Shown here: piece after piece, positions 37,455 through 47,195 of the stretch | Layout: each line of letters begins with the position of its first letter | Position numbering within the stretch: position 1 is the stretch's first letter | Source: Microbacterium thalassium | Lineage (GTDB): Bacteria; Actinomycetota; Actinomycetes; Actinomycetales; Microbacteriaceae | Assembly (NCBI RefSeq): GCF_014208045.1 | Contig: NZ_JACHML010000001.1 | Coordinates: forward strand, 620,001 to 684,000 | DNA: 64,000 nt | Reading direction: 5' to 3' | Made by a program: the position numbers and the translations under genes | The notes under the pieces: generated by a model | Told to the model about the DNA's origin: nothing | Seen by the model: the letters and a program-made list of their open reading frames with translations, nothing else | The model's database searches: none

Positions 37455-39488
37455 TCAGATGTCGAGGAAGCGCACGTCCTTCGCGTTGCGCTGGATGAAG
37501 CCGCGCCGCGACTCGACGTCTTCGCCCATGAGGACCGAGAAGATCTCGTCGGCCGCCGCGGCATCGTCGATGGTCACCTGCTTGAGGGTGCGCGTGGTGA
37601 CGTCCATGGTCGTCTCCCACAGCTCCTTGGCGTTCATCTCGCCGAGACCCTTGTAGCGCTGCACGCCGGAGTCCTTGGGCAGGCGCTTGCCGTTCGCGGT
37701 GCCGTCGGCGAGCAGCGCGTCGCGCTCACGATCGCTGAAGACGTACTCGTGCGGGGCGTTCGACCACTTCAGGCGGTACAGGGGCGGCTGTGCGAGGTAC
37801 ACGAAGCCGGCCTCGATGAGCCCGCGCATGTAGCGGAACAGCAGCGTCAGCAGCAGCGTCGTGATGTGCTGGCCGTCGACGTCGGCATCCGCCATCAGCA
37901 CGATCTTGTGATAGCGGGCCTTCGCGATGTCGAAGTCCTCGCCGATCCCCGTGCCGAAGGCCTGGATCATCGCCTGGACTTCCTTGTTCGACAGCGCCTT
38001 GTCCAGGCGCGCGCGCTCGACGTTGAGGATCTTGCCGCGCAGCGCCAGGATCGCCTGCGTGTGCGGATCGCGCCCCTGCACGGCCGAACCGCCGGCGGAG
38101 TCGCCCTCGACGAGGAAGATCTCGCTGATCGAGGGGTCCTTGCTCGTGCAGTCCTTGAGCTTGTCGGGCATCGCGGCCGACTCGAACACGCTCTTGCGTC
38201 GCGCGGTCTCGCGCGCCTTGCGCGCGGCGAGACGAGCCGAGGCCGCATCGATCGCCTTGCGGATGATGTTCTTCGCCTGGGCGGGATTGCGGTCGAACCA
38301 GTCGCCGAGCTGGTCGCCGACCACCTTCTGCACGAACGCCTTGGCCTCGGTGTTTCCGAGCTTCGTCTTGGTCTGACCCTCGAACTGCGGCTCGGACAGC
38401 TTCACCGAGATGACGGCGGTGAGCCCCTCGCGGATGTCCTCGCCGGTGAGGTTGTCGTCCTTGTCCTTGAGCAGGTTGTTGGCGCGGGCGTAGCGGTTCA
38501 CGAGCGCCGTGAGCGCGGCGCGGAAGCCCTCCTCGTGCGTGCCGCCCTCGTGCGTGTTGATCGTGTTGGCGAAGGTGAAGACGTTCTCGGTGTACGAGGT
38601 CGTCCACTGCATCGCCATCTCCATGGCGATCTTGCGCTCGGTGTCCTCGGACTCGAAGTCGATGATCTCGTCGTTGACGGCATCCGCGTGGCGCACCTTG
38701 TTGAGGTACCCGACGTAGTCGACCAGGCCCCGCTCGTACAGGAAGCTGTCGTGCCGGACCTCGGGCTCGGCGGCCTCTTCGACGGCGTCGAGGACCTCGA
38801 GGGCACGCTCGTCGCGCAGATCGATGCGCAGCCCCTTGTTGAGGAACGCCATCTGCTGGAAGCGCGTGCGGAGGGTGTCGTAGTCGAAGTCGACGGTGTC
38901 GAAGATCCCCTCGTCCGGCCAGAAGGTGATCGTCGTTCCGGTGTCGGAGCTGGTCTCGCCCTGCGCGAGCGGCGCGATCGGAATCCCGCCGCCCTGATAG
39001 GACTGACGCCACACGTGACCCTGGCGGCGGACCTCGACCTCGAGGCGCGACGAGAGCGCATTGACGACCGATGATCCGACGCCGTGCAGACCGCCCGAGA
39101 CGGCGTAGCCGCCGCCGCCGAACTTGCCGCCGGCGTGCAGCACGGTCAGCACGACCTCGACGGTCGACTTGCCCTCGGTGCGGTGCATGTCGACCGGGAT
39201 CCCGCGGCCGTTGTCGACCACGCGCACGCCGCCGTCCGCGAGGATCGTCACCACGATGGCGTCGCAGTAGCCCGCCAGCGCCTCGTCGACCGAGTTGTCG
39301 ACGATCTCGTACACGAGGTGGTGAAGGCCCCGCTCGCCAGTCGAGCCGATGTACATGCCGGGACGCTTGCGGACCGCCTCGAGGCCCTCGAGCACCTGGA
39401 TGGCGTCTGCCCCGTATTCGGTGGGTGCGCTTCCGGCGGATCGCTTTTCGGGGTCCTCGGGAACGCTGTCGGGGTTCACGGACGTCAT
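37455..39488 (-). CDS. gyrB: DNA gyrase subunit B
   Basis: A 677-residue ATPase subunit. The GHKL domain shows [20 protein letters not shown] and DNSVDEA; the TOPRIM domain has EGDSAGGSA and DADVDGQHI; the C-terminus ends [17 protein letters not shown], as usual for GyrB. It powers strand passage in gyrase. The ATG at 39488 is well placed, with 121 bp between it and the DUF721 stop, room for its own promoter. Confidence 0.97.
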   Translation of the reverse strand: MTSVNPDSVPEDPEKRSAGSAPTEYGADAIQVLEGLEAVRKRPGMYIGSTGERGLHHLVYEIVDNSVDEALAGYCDAIVVTILADGGVRVVDNGRGIPVDMHRTEGKSTVEVVLTVLHAGGKFGGGGYAVSGGLHGVGSSVVNALSSRLEVEVRRQGHVWRQSYQGGGIPIAPLAQGETSSDTGTTITFWPDEGIFDTVDFDYDTLRTRFQQMAFLNKGLRIDLRDERALEVLDAVEEAAEPEVRHDSFLYERGLVDYVGYLNKVRHADAVNDEIIDFESEDTERKIAMEMAMQWTTSYTENVFTFANTINTHEGGTHEEGFRAALTALVNRYARANNLLKDKDDNLTGEDIREGLTAVISVKLSEPQFEGQTKTKLGNTEAKAFVQKVVGDQLGDWFDRNPAQAKNIIRKAIDAASARLAARKARETARRKSVFESAAMPDKLKDCTSKDPSISEIFLVEGDSAGGSAVQGRDPHTQAILALRGKILNVERARLDKALSNKEVQAMIQAFGTGIGEDFDIAKARYHKIVLMADADVDGQHITTLLLTLLFRYMRGLIEAGFVYLAQPPLYRLKWSNAPHEYVFSDRERDALLADGTANGKRLPKDSGVQRYKGLGEMNAKELWETTMDVTTRTLKQVTIDDAAAADEIFSVLMGEDVESRRGFIQRNAKDVRFLDI

Positions 39489-39609
39489 ATTCTCGAGCGC
39501 TCCACATCTGTCGGCGGCGTTGCCGACAGTCTATCAAGCGGATGCCGCTGTACGCGGTTCTGCGGCCCTGTGAGGCGATGAAATCTGTTCGGGCAGGTAC
39601 GGACGTGCC

Positions 39610-40134
39610 TCAACCGTAGGTATCGCGCGGGCCGCGGCCTGGAATGGCTCTGGGACCCCATTTCCAGGAGGGGACGTCCGGTCCGATGAAACGTATCGTC
39701 TCGACGCCCGCCTCCGGGAAGCGCCGCATGATCTCCGTGAGGATGTGCGCGCGCATCAGCTGGAGCTGCTTCGCCCACGCCGTGGAGTCGGCCTGGACGG
39801 TCAGGACGCCGTCGTGGAACGCGACCGGTCGCGTGCGCCGCGCGGTGTCCTCGCCGGCCACCTCGTCCCACGCGCGCACGACGTCCTCGCGGGCCAGCTG
39901 CGGGTCCCAGCCGGACTCCCGGGTGAGGTTCGAGATGACATCGCCGAGCCCGTGCGGATCGCGGCCGCCGGTGAAGGGCTGATTCTCGTCGTCGTCGGCG
40001 CCGCGCCGGCGGCGACGGCGACGGTAGGCGCGGGGAGACGGCTCGAGTCCCCGCAGCCGCAGGTACGTCGCGATCGTCTCGGGGACCGTTCCGGCGTCCG
40101 CGGAGGACTCGGCATCCCGCTCGTCGTCAGTCAT
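39610..40134 (-). CDS. DUF721 protein (DciA-like helicase operator)
   Basis: A 174-residue protein. The N-terminus is acidic; a basic stretch YRRRRRRRG (about 37-45) precedes the DUF721 core with LAREDVVRAWDEVAGE and LTVQADSTAWAKQLQLMRAH. DUF721 proteins between recF and gyrB (Rv0004 in M. tuberculosis) are DciA homologues, which load or operate the replicative helicase DnaB in bacteria without DnaC. It overlaps recF by 8 bp. Confidence 0.9.
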   Translation of the reverse strand: MTDDERDAESSADAGTVPETIATYLRLRGLEPSPRAYRRRRRRRGADDDENQPFTGGRDPHGLGDVISNLTRESGWDPQLAREDVVRAWDEVAGEDTARRTRPVAFHDGVLTVQADSTAWAKQLQLMRAHILTEIMRRFPEAGVETIRFIGPDVPSWKWGPRAIPGRGPRDTYG

Positions 40135-41284
40135 CGGCGGCCTCCGCGATCGTCCCCGCCTCGACGCGCACCATGCGCGAGCGCAGCGCCTGCGGGACGT
40201 CGGAGTCGACGGCCGCCGTGACGATCACCTGCTCGTAGTCGGACACGAGCTCCGCCAGGCGCGCTCGGCGGCCGGCATCGAGCTCGGCGAAGACGTCGTC
40301 GAGGATCAGCACCGGGTCGCCCAGCCGCGACTGGGCCCGCAGGAGCTCGGCGGATGCGAGCCGCAGGCCGAGGGCGACCGACCACGACTCGCCGTGCGAT
40401 GCGTATCCCTTGACCGGCAGCCCGCGCAGCATCAGGCGGAGGTCGTCGCGGTGCGGGCCGACGAGCGTCAGGCCGCGCTCGAGCTCGCTCGCTCGCCGAT
40501 CGGCGAGCGCCGCACGGAAGGCGTCGGCCAGCCGCGCGGTCTCGGCCTCGGCCACCGGCTCCTCCGGGTTCTCCTCGGGGTCTCCTCCCGCGACCGACAG
40601 CGCCCACGTGATGCGGGGATCGTGGTCGGCGCCGGCGATCGCCTCGTACGCCGCCGCCAGCGGGCCGGCGAGCTCCGAGGCGAGCTGCAGCCGCGCCTGG
40701 ATCACCTCGGTGCCCAGCGCCACCAGCTTGTCGTCCCACACATCGAGCGTCGGCAGGGCGTCCGCGCGCAGGCCCCGTGCCCGCGCGGATTTCAGCAGGG
40801 CCGTGCGCTGCTTCAGCACGCGGTCGTAGTCGGCGAGCACACCCGCCATCCGGGGAGAGCGCTGGATCAGCAGCTGATCGGCGAAGCGCCTCCGCGCGGA
40901 CGGGTCGCCGCGCACGATCTGAAGGTCCTCGGGGGCGAACAGCACGACCTGGGCGTAGCGCGGCAGCTCAGCCGGCTTCACGGCCGCGCCGTTGACGCGC
41001 GCCTTGTTCGAGCCCTGCCGGTTGATCTGCACCTCGAGCTGGATGCGCCGGTCGCCGTGGGCGAGGCGCTCCCGCACGATCGCGGCATCCGCCCCGTCAC
41101 GCACCATCGGGGCATCAGCCGTGACGCGGTGAGAGCCGAGCGTCGCGAAGTACCCGATCGCCTCGGCGAGGTTGGTCTTCCCCTGGCCGTTTCGTCCGAC
41201 GAAGACATTGGGACCGGGGCCGAGGGTCACCTCGGCCCCCGCATAGTTGCGGAAGTCGACGAGACTCAGGTGCTCCACGATCAC
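40127..41284 (-). CDS. recF: DNA replication and repair protein RecF
   Basis: A 385-residue SMC-like ATPase. Walker A is GRNGQGKTNL near residue 35, the signature region is KGYASHGESWSVALGLRLAS, and Walker B is PVLILDDVFAELD. RecF guides RecA to gapped DNA through RecOR. It lies 44 bp downstream of dnaN in the conserved dnaN-recF order. Confidence 0.96.
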   Translation of the reverse strand: MIVEHLSLVDFRNYAGAEVTLGPGPNVFVGRNGQGKTNLAEAIGYFATLGSHRVTADAPMVRDGADAAIVRERLAHGDRRIQLEVQINRQGSNKARVNGAAVKPAELPRYAQVVLFAPEDLQIVRGDPSARRRFADQLLIQRSPRMAGVLADYDRVLKQRTALLKSARARGLRADALPTLDVWDDKLVALGTEVIQARLQLASELAGPLAAAYEAIAGADHDPRITWALSVAGGDPEENPEEPVAEAETARLADAFRAALADRRASELERGLTLVGPHRDDLRLMLRGLPVKGYASHGESWSVALGLRLASAELLRAQSRLGDPVLILDDVFAELDAGRRARLAELVSDYEQVIVTAAVDSDVPQALRSRMVRVEAGTIAEAADD

Positions 41285-41328
41285 CGATCAAGCCTAGTGA
41301 CGGCTGCGGACGTCGGCCGCGTACGACG

Positions 41329-42477
41329 TCAGCGCAGCAGCAGGTTGGGCTGCAGCAGGTACTTGAACGACTGCTCGCCGGCGGTGTCGGCCGAGGTCTG
41401 CGGCGTGATGAGCACCGGGCTGAGCTTGTTCGCGTTGTCGCTCGAGGTGAACGTGATCCGGACGAACTCGCTGCGGACGGCGCCGAGCGACTCGAGCAGG
41501 TACTGCGGATTGAGGCCGAGGGTGACGTCTTCGCCGGTGAGGTGCGCCTCGACGGATTCCGTCGCGCGCGCCTGCTCCGAGCCCGACGCGTCCATCGACA
41601 CGCTGTCCAGCGCGAAGGTGAACCGCAGCGGCGCCGATCGGTCGAGGACGAGCGCAACGCGGCGGACGGCCTCGATGAGGTCGGCGGTGCCCACGACCGC
41701 GTGGTGATCCGTCTGCTCGGGGAACAGCCGGCGGACGGGCGGGAAGTTGCCCTTGATCAGCAGCGACGTCACGGTCTTGTTGCCCGCGGTGAACGCGATG
41801 ATCTCGCGGTCGCCGGATCCCGAGAACGAGATCGAGATGTCCCCCGAATGGGCGAACGTCTTGCCGACCTCGGTGAGCGTGCGCGCGGGGACGAGCGCCG
41901 TCGTCGCCTCGCCGGCCCCGTCGCCGCCGTCCCACGGGATCTCGCGCAGCGCGACACGGTAGCGGTCGGTGGCCACCAGGCTGAGGCTCGTGCCGGTCAC
42001 CTCGAGCTGCACACCCGTCAGGACCGGGGTGACGTCGTCGCGCGAGGCGGCGAACGCGACCTGGGCGATCGCCGTCGCGAAGTCCTCCGCCGGCACGAGG
42101 CCGGACTCGCCGGTCACCTCGGGGATGGCCGGGTACTCCTGCACCGGCATCGACGCCAGCGTGAAGCGGGCCGACCCGCACGTGAGCAGGATGCCGCCGT
42201 CCTCATCGACCTCGATCTGGATGGGGGCGTTGGGCAGGCGGCTGGCGATCTCGGACAGCAGGCGTCCGTGCACGAGGATCGTGCCCGGATCGTCGACCGT
42301 GGCGTCGATCGTGGTGCGTGCCGACGCCTCGTAGTCGAACGCTGCGAGCGACAGACCTTCGTCCGTCGCCTGGATGAGCACGCCCGCCAGGATGGGCTGC
42401 GGGTTCCGCTGGGGCAGAAGCTTGACGACGAACGACACTGCTTCGCTGAACACATCGCGGTTGACGTGGAACTTCAC
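41329..42477 (-). CDS. dnaN: DNA polymerase III sliding clamp (beta)
   Basis: A 382-residue three-domain clamp starting MKFHVNRDVFSEAVSFVVKL. Conserved pieces include ILVHGRLLSEIASRLPN, the central SLVATDRYRVALREI, and the C-terminal hydrophobic pocket segment ending SFKYLLQPNLLLR. It encircles DNA and tethers Pol III and other proteins. Its start abuts the likely oriC region, as is usual when oriC lies between dnaA and dnaN. Confidence 0.97.
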   Translation of the reverse strand: MKFHVNRDVFSEAVSFVVKLLPQRNPQPILAGVLIQATDEGLSLAAFDYEASARTTIDATVDDPGTILVHGRLLSEIASRLPNAPIQIEVDEDGGILLTCGSARFTLASMPVQEYPAIPEVTGESGLVPAEDFATAIAQVAFAASRDDVTPVLTGVQLEVTGTSLSLVATDRYRVALREIPWDGGDGAGEATTALVPARTLTEVGKTFAHSGDISISFSGSGDREIIAFTAGNKTVTSLLIKGNFPPVRRLFPEQTDHHAVVGTADLIEAVRRVALVLDRSAPLRFTFALDSVSMDASGSEQARATESVEAHLTGEDVTLGLNPQYLLESLGAVRSEFVRITFTSSDNANKLSPVLITPQTSADTAGEQSFKYLLQPNLLLR

Positions 42478-42901
42478 GAACGCTCCCTCTTGCGCGGGTT
42501 GGGCTCTCTCATGCTAGTGGTCCGCGCGCTCGGCGCCAGTGCCCGGGCGTCGCGAGGGTCCGTCCGTCGGTTCCCTCGGCTCCGAGGTGATCGTCCGGCC
42601 CTGAATCTCTTTCTCTCTGTCATGTTGTTAACAGCTGTGGAAACTGTGGACAACTCGAGCGATCCCTGTCGGGGACCGGGAACCACATCGGTGTGATTTG
42701 TGGACGGGCTGCGGATGGCGTCGTGGAGCGTCAGGATGCGGATCGCGCGCTGTCCGTCGGATTCCACAGGTTTCGGGTCGTCCGCTCACAGGTTTGCCCA
42801 GGGGCCGAAAGTTATCCACAGGTTTTCCACACTGTGAAGAACGAGAATGATGGCCCCGCGCGAAGGCTGTGTCAAGTGCGCGTTCGGGAATGAGCCGGTC
42901 G
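42478..42901. other. Likely chromosomal origin oriC (dnaA-dnaN spacer)
   Basis: This 424-bp spacer has no gene. Perfect DnaA boxes are TTATCCACA at 42812-42820 (plus) and TTGTCCACA at 42653-42645 (minus). Near matches are TTTTCCACA (42823-42831), GTTTCCACA (42644-42636, minus) and two weaker ones near 42700 and 42760. A T-rich, low-GC stretch (42601-42633, ending GTTGTTAACA) next to the dnaN-side boxes is the best unwinding-element candidate. Flanking genes point away on both sides and are mainly leading-strand. Confidence 0.82.
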
Positions 42902-44365
42902 TCAGCGCCCGTTGCGACCGAGCTGGGCGGTGATCTCCGAGACCTGGTTGTAGATCGAGCGGCGCTCCTTCATGAGGTCGCTGATCTTCTTGTACGCGTA
43001 CATGACCGTCGTGTGATCGCGGTTGCCGAACAGCTGGCCGATCTTCGGCAGCGACAGGCTCGTGCGCTCTCGGCACAGGTACATCGCGATCTGACGCGCC
43101 GTCGCGACCGACTGCGACCTGCTCGAGCCGTACAGATCGTCGACCGTGAGCTTGAAGTACTGCGCGGTCGCGCTGATGATGTCCGTCGGCGAGATGACGT
43201 TCGCGTCGTCCTGGTCGACGATGTCGCGGAGCACCGTCTGCGCGAGGGACATATCGAGGTTGGAACGGTTCAGACTCGCGAACGCCGAGACGCGGATGAG
43301 CGCGCCTTCGAGCTCGCGGATGTTGCTCGACACGGCGCCGGCGATGTACTCGAGAACCTCGTCGGGGATGTGGAGGCGCTCGCTCTGGGCCTTCTTGCGG
43401 AGGATCGCGATGCGGGTCTCGAGGTCGGGCGCCTGCACGTCGGTGATGAGGCCCCACTCGAACCGGCTGCGCATGCGGTCCTCGAAGCCCGTGAGGTGCT
43501 TGGGCGGCACGTCGCTGGTGATCACGACCTGCTTGTCGTGGTCGTGGAGCGTGTTGAACGTGTGGAAGAACGCCTCCTGCGTCTCGGCACGTCCCTGCAG
43601 GAACTGGATGTCGTCGATCAGGAGGATGTCGACATCGCGGTACCGCGCCTGGAAGGCGGAGCCGCGGTTGTTGGCGATCGAGTTGATGAAGTCGTTGGTG
43701 AACTCCTCGCTCGACACGTATCGCACGCGGATCCCCGCGTAGAGGCTCAGGGCGTAGTCGCCGATCGCGTGCAGCAGGTGCGTCTTACCCAGACCCGAGT
43801 CGCCGTAGATGAAGAGCGGGTTGTACGCCTTGGCCGGAGCCTCCGCGACGGCGACGGCGGCCGCGTGGGCGAATCGGTTCGACTGCCCGATGACGAAGTT
43901 GTCGAACGTGTACTTGGGATTCAGTCTCGTGTCGGTGCGGAACGGCGCCGGCGCCGGATCCGCGGCGTCCTCCATTGCGGGGCGACCGATCACGGGCGCG
44001 ATGTCGGGCGCGGCCGTACCTGTGGATGAATCGGTGGATGGATCTGTGGACGTGATGGTGATCGGCGCCGTGAAGTGCATGTCGGCGAGCTCGGGGTTGA
44101 CCACCACACGGAAGTTCGAAGCCGGCTCGGGGACGTCCGCCTCGACGTGCGTGAGCGCCTCCATGATCGGCGTGCGCATGCGCTTGGTGAACTGCGCCGC
44201 CGTGAGATCGTTCGGGACGTCGAGATAGAGGGTTCCGCCCATCACGCCCTGTGCCACGGCCAGATTGAGGAAGCCGTGGAGCTGCGGCGTGATGCGGTCG
44301 TCGTCGGTGAGCCGGCCGAGCACGGCGGACCACACCGGGACGTCCGGAGCTTCGTGAGATGACAT
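42902..44365 (-). CDS. dnaA: Chromosomal replication initiator DnaA
   Basis: A 487-residue AAA+ protein. Domain I (1-95) is followed by a Ser/Thr/Asp linker (105-145). Domain III has Walker A GDSGLGKT (188-195) and Walker [11 protein letters not shown] (D251, D252). Domain IV carries the DnaA signature with [20 protein letters not shown] and DHTTVMYA. It binds DnaA boxes and opens oriC. A perfect box (44432-44424) lies in its upstream region, suggesting self-control. Confidence 0.98.
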   Translation of the reverse strand: MSSHEAPDVPVWSAVLGRLTDDDRITPQLHGFLNLAVAQGVMGGTLYLDVPNDLTAAQFTKRMRTPIMEALTHVEADVPEPASNFRVVVNPELADMHFTAPITITSTDPSTDSSTGTAAPDIAPVIGRPAMEDAADPAPAPFRTDTRLNPKYTFDNFVIGQSNRFAHAAAVAVAEAPAKAYNPLFIYGDSGLGKTHLLHAIGDYALSLYAGIRVRYVSSEEFTNDFINSIANNRGSAFQARYRDVDILLIDDIQFLQGRAETQEAFFHTFNTLHDHDKQVVITSDVPPKHLTGFEDRMRSRFEWGLITDVQAPDLETRIAILRKKAQSERLHIPDEVLEYIAGAVSSNIRELEGALIRVSAFASLNRSNLDMSLAQTVLRDIVDQDDANVISPTDIISATAQYFKLTVDDLYGSSRSQSVATARQIAMYLCRERTSLSLPKIGQLFGNRDHTTVMYAYKKISDLMKERRSIYNQVSEITAQLGRNGR

Positions 44366-44676
44366 GAACCCCCCCCGGGTCGATGATGCGCCACAGGGCT
44401 GTGAGGGAAACTCCTCATGAACCTGTGGATAACTGCCGGAGCCACGCTAGTCACGTCCCCGTGCGGGGGCAACTCCACTCTGTGTGTCAGGTGTGTCGAT
44501 CCGTGTGGGATCCGTCCGAAGATGAGAGGATGCCGCGTTGCGCTCGCTCGGTTTGAGTTCTGGCGCGTCTCGACGTAGCCTTAATCGGTTGACTTATGCC
44601 CGTTTCGGGCGGTCCCTGTATTCGTCGTCCCCGGTCTGAGCGTCCCGAGGACACCTGACCCGGAAGTGATTTCCCC
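44366..44676. promoter_or_regulatory. dnaA/rpmH divergent spacer with DnaA box and rpmH promoter
   Basis: A 311-bp gene-free spacer. It contains a perfect DnaA box on the minus strand (TTATCCACA, 44432-44424) about 60 bp before the dnaA start. For rpmH, TTGAGT (44553-44558) and TAGCCT (44576-44581) are spaced by 17 bp, a good housekeeping promoter match about 90 bp before the gene. Confidence 0.65.
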
Positions 44677-44814
44677 ATGAGCAAGCGCACTTTCCAGCCC
44701 AACAACCGCCGTCGCGCCAAGAAGCACGGTTTCCGCGCCCGCATGCGCACGCGTGCCGGCCGCTCGATCCTGTCGGCTCGCCGCGCCAAGGGCCGCACCG
44801 AGCTCTCGGCCTGA
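44677..44814 (+). CDS. rpmH: 50S ribosomal protein L34
   Basis: A 45-residue, very basic protein with the family sequence [20 protein letters not shown] and a C-terminus rich in Arg/Lys. It is part of the large ribosomal subunit. It opens the rightward rpmH-rnpA-yidD-yidC-jag-rsmG operon, and the divergent dnaA/rpmH arrangement is nearly universal in bacteria. rnpA begins 8 bp downstream. Confidence 0.98.
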   Translation: MSKRTFQPNNRRRAKKHGFRARMRTRAGRSILSARRAKGRTELSA

Positions 44815-44822
44815 CCCGAGCG

Positions 44823-45158
44823 GTGCTCTCGAGGCCGAACCGGCTCACCCGCGGTGCGGATTACAAGGCCGTCGTCCGTCGGGGCCGTCGTTGCGCGGGC
44901 GCGCACACGGTCACGTATGTGGTGGCGGGCGAGTCGGATCGACCTTCGAGGTTCGGCTTCATCGTGAGTCGTCAAGTCGGTTCAGCCGTCGTGCGCAACA
45001 CTGTGCGCCGACGGCTGAAGGCTGTCTGCGCCGAGTCGCTGACGGACATCCGTCCGGGCGGCGACATCGTCATCCGCGCTCTGCCCGCGGCGGCCACCGC
45101 CTCCTTCCACGATCTCCGCGACGAGGTCTCGCGGTGTCTGGCCCGGAGGGCGGCGTGA
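44823..45158 (+). CDS. rnpA: Ribonuclease P protein component
   Basis: A 111-residue basic protein with the RnpA order: N-terminal RPNRLTRGADYKAVVRRGRR, FGFIVSRQVGSAVVRNTVRR, RRLKAVC. It binds RNase P RNA and aids 5' maturation of tRNAs. GTG start at 44823; its stop overlaps the yidD start (GTGA). The RNase P RNA gene itself is not in this window. Confidence 0.95.
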   Translation: MLSRPNRLTRGADYKAVVRRGRRCAGAHTVTYVVAGESDRPSRFGFIVSRQVGSAVVRNTVRRRLKAVCAESLTDIRPGGDIVIRALPAAATASFHDLRDEVSRCLARRAA

Positions 45159-45511
45159 GCGTCCTGCCCGCGTACGCGCTCGGTGACGCGCGTCTGGATC
45201 CCGCCGGCGTCGTCCGTGCCGTTCCCCTTCTCCCCCGGAACGCCGGACTGCTGCTGCTGCACGCCTACCGCGCCACCATCTCGCACACGTATGGGGACGT
45301 GTGCAAGTACTATCCATCGTGCTCTGCCTACGCCGTCGGCGCGGTGCAGCAGCACGGCCTCACGAAGGGCGTGGCGCTGACCGCCGCGCGTCTCGCCCGC
45401 TGTCACCCCTGGGCGGAGGGCGGCGTCGACGATGTCGCGCTCCACCCGTCGTTCCGCCATGGACTCACCCGCCACGGGTTCGTCGTCCCCGTTCCCCCCG
45501 GAAAGGACTGA
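45155..45511 (+). CDS. yidD: Membrane protein insertion efficiency factor YidD
   Basis: A 118-residue small protein with the DUF37 core: LLHAYRATISHTYGDVCKYY, PSCSAYAVGAVQQHG, ARLARCHPWAEGGVDDV, including the three conserved Cys. It helps YidC/Sec insert membrane proteins. GTG start overlaps the rnpA stop. The N-terminus is about 30 residues longer than many YidD proteins before the conserved core. Confidence 0.95.
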   Translation: MSVLPAYALGDARLDPAGVVRAVPLLPRNAGLLLLHAYRATISHTYGDVCKYYPSCSAYAVGAVQQHGLTKGVALTAARLARCHPWAEGGVDDVALHPSFRHGLTRHGFVVPVPPGKD

Positions 45512-45519
45512 TCCTCCAC

Positions 45520-46626
45520 ATGGATCTCTTCCTCGCTTCCACCACCCCCGCCGCGGACGCGTCGGGTGGCTTCGATCTGTTCGGCTTCATCCTGTGGCCG
45601 CTCAAGTGGGCGGTCGAAGCCGTTCTCGTCGCGTGGCACTGGCTGCTGACGGCGATCGGGATGCCGCCGGCCGAGGGACTCACCTGGGTGCTGTCGATCG
45701 TCGGCCTCGTCGTGGTCGTCCGCGCTGCTCTGATCCCCCTCTTCGTGCGCCAGATCAAGAGCCAGCGCAAGATGATGGAAATCGCTCCTGAACTGCGGAA
45801 AATCCAGGAGAAGTACAAGGGCAAGCGCGATCAGCTCTCCCGCGAGGCGATGAGCCGCGAGACGATGGCGCTGTACAAGAAGCACGGTACGACGCCGGTC
45901 TCGAGCTGCCTGCCGCTGCTCGTGCAGATGCCGATCTTCTTCGCGCTGTTCAGCGTGCTGAACGACGTCAGCAAGCACGCCGCTGCGGGAATCGGCGGTG
46001 TCGGCCTCCTCAACGCCGAGCTGACGCAGGAGTTCTACGACGCGAAGCTCTTCGGCGTCGCGTCGCTGCACGAGACGCTCATCGACGCGGTCAACAGTCA
46101 GAACACCGCGGCGATCGTCATCCTTGTCACCCTGGTGGTGCTGATGATCGCGTCGCAGTTCTTCACCCAGCTGCAGATCATCTCGAAGAACCTGTCCCCC
46201 GAGGCCAAGACCGGCCAGGCGTACCAGATGCAGAAGATCATGCTGTACGTCCTGCCGTTCGCGTTCGTGTTCTCGGGAGTGTTCTTCCCGCTCGGTGTCG
46301 TCATCTACTGGTTCGTCTCGAACCTGTGGACCATGGGCCAGCAGTTCCTCGTCATCCGCGAGATGCCCACGCCCGGTTCGGACGCCGCGAAGGCGCGCGA
46401 AGAGCGCCTGGCGCGCAAGGGCAAGGCGCTCGACGCCCAGGGCAAGATCGTGCCGATGGAGAAGTACGTCGCCGAGCAGCAGCGTCTGCTGGAGGAGGCC
46501 GAGAAGGCGAAGGCCGCCCAGCCCAAGCGTCAGCAGCCGATGAGCAAGCAGCGCGCGAAGAAGCAGGCCCAGAAGGGCCCGAAGAACCCCGCGGATGCCG
46601 GCGACGCCTCTGGCGCCTCGTCCTGA
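45520..46626 (+). CDS. yidC: Membrane protein insertase YidC/Oxa1
   Basis: A 368-residue insertase of the short Gram-positive type, with about five helices. Core segments include LIPLFVRQIKSQRKMMEI, TTPVSSCLPLLVQMPIFFAL and FPLGVVIYWFVSNLW. The conserved groove Arg is in RAALIPLF. The C-terminal 90 residues are a Lys/Gln/Ala-rich cytoplasmic tail that can contact ribosomes. ATG 45520 lies 8 bp after yidD. Confidence 0.96.
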   Translation: MDLFLASTTPAADASGGFDLFGFILWPLKWAVEAVLVAWHWLLTAIGMPPAEGLTWVLSIVGLVVVVRAALIPLFVRQIKSQRKMMEIAPELRKIQEKYKGKRDQLSREAMSRETMALYKKHGTTPVSSCLPLLVQMPIFFALFSVLNDVSKHAAAGIGGVGLLNAELTQEFYDAKLFGVASLHETLIDAVNSQNTAAIVILVTLVVLMIASQFFTQLQIISKNLSPEAKTGQAYQMQKIMLYVLPFAFVFSGVFFPLGVVIYWFVSNLWTMGQQFLVIREMPTPGSDAAKAREERLARKGKALDAQGKIVPMEKYVAEQQRLLEEAEKAKAAQPKRQQPMSKQRAKKQAQKGPKNPADAGDASGASS

Positions 46627-46651
46627 CCCGTACGCCCGAATCGGAGACACG

Positions 46652-47167
46652 ATGACTTCTGAAACCGCTCGCGCCGGCGCCGTCGGCGAGGTCCGCGTTC
46701 CGGCCACCGTCGAGCAGCTCGAGGAAGAAGGCGACATCGCCGCGGACTTCATCGAGGGCCTTCTCGACATCGCAGACATCGACGGCGACCTCGCCCTCGA
46801 TGTCCGTGCAGGTCGCGCCTATGTGTCGGTCGAGGCCGAGGACGAGAGCTCGGTGGCCGCGCTGTCGGATCCCACGACGGTGCAGGCGCTGCAGGAGCTC
46901 ACCCGCATCGCCGTCCAGAACAAGACCGGACGATTCTCGCGGCTGATCCTCGACATCGGCGGCTCGCGCGACACCCGCGAGCGGGAGCTCGAGGCACTGG
47001 TCGATCGAGCCATCGCGCGCCTGGACGCCGGTGCTTCGCAGGCATCGCTGCCGGCCATGTCGAGCTATGAGCGCAAGCTGGTTCACGATGTCGTCTCCCG
47101 CCGAGGCTTCGTCTCGGAGTCCTACGGCGAAGGCGCCGATCGACACACGGTGATCCGCCGCGGTTGA
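46652..47167 (+). CDS. khpB: Jag/KhpB RNA-binding protein (KH and R3H domains)
   Basis: A 171-residue protein with an N-terminal KH-like domain (about 30-95) and a C-terminal R3H domain (SSYERKLVHDVVSRRGF, then RHTVIRRG). It lacks the extra N-terminal Jag domain of Firmicutes, as usual in actinobacteria. KhpB binds RNA and influences cell-envelope growth in other Gram-positives. It lies between yidC and rsmG; a parS site starts 10 bp after its stop. Confidence 0.92.
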   Translation: MTSETARAGAVGEVRVPATVEQLEEEGDIAADFIEGLLDIADIDGDLALDVRAGRAYVSVEAEDESSVAALSDPTTVQALQELTRIAVQNKTGRFSRLILDIGGSRDTRERELEALVDRAIARLDAGASQASLPAMSSYERKLVHDVVSRRGFVSESYGEGADRHTVIRRG

Positions 47168-47177
47168 CCCGCGCGAT

Positions 47178-47191
47178 GTTTCACGTGAAAC
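47178..47191. other. parS site 1 (jag-rsmG spacer)
   Basis: GTTTCACGTGAAAC, a perfect 14-bp ParB-binding palindrome, 4 bp before the rsmG ATG. It occupies the place of the ribosome-binding site. The frame ATG at 47176 reads across it as MFHVKRR and stops at the rsmG start. Confidence 0.95.
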
Positions 47192-47195
47192 GCCG

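Noticed and set aside
44589..44622. A second rpmH promoter with TTGACT and TGTATT
   Set aside because: The spacing is 22 bp, too long for a standard promoter; the TTGAGT-17-TAGCCT pair upstream is better.
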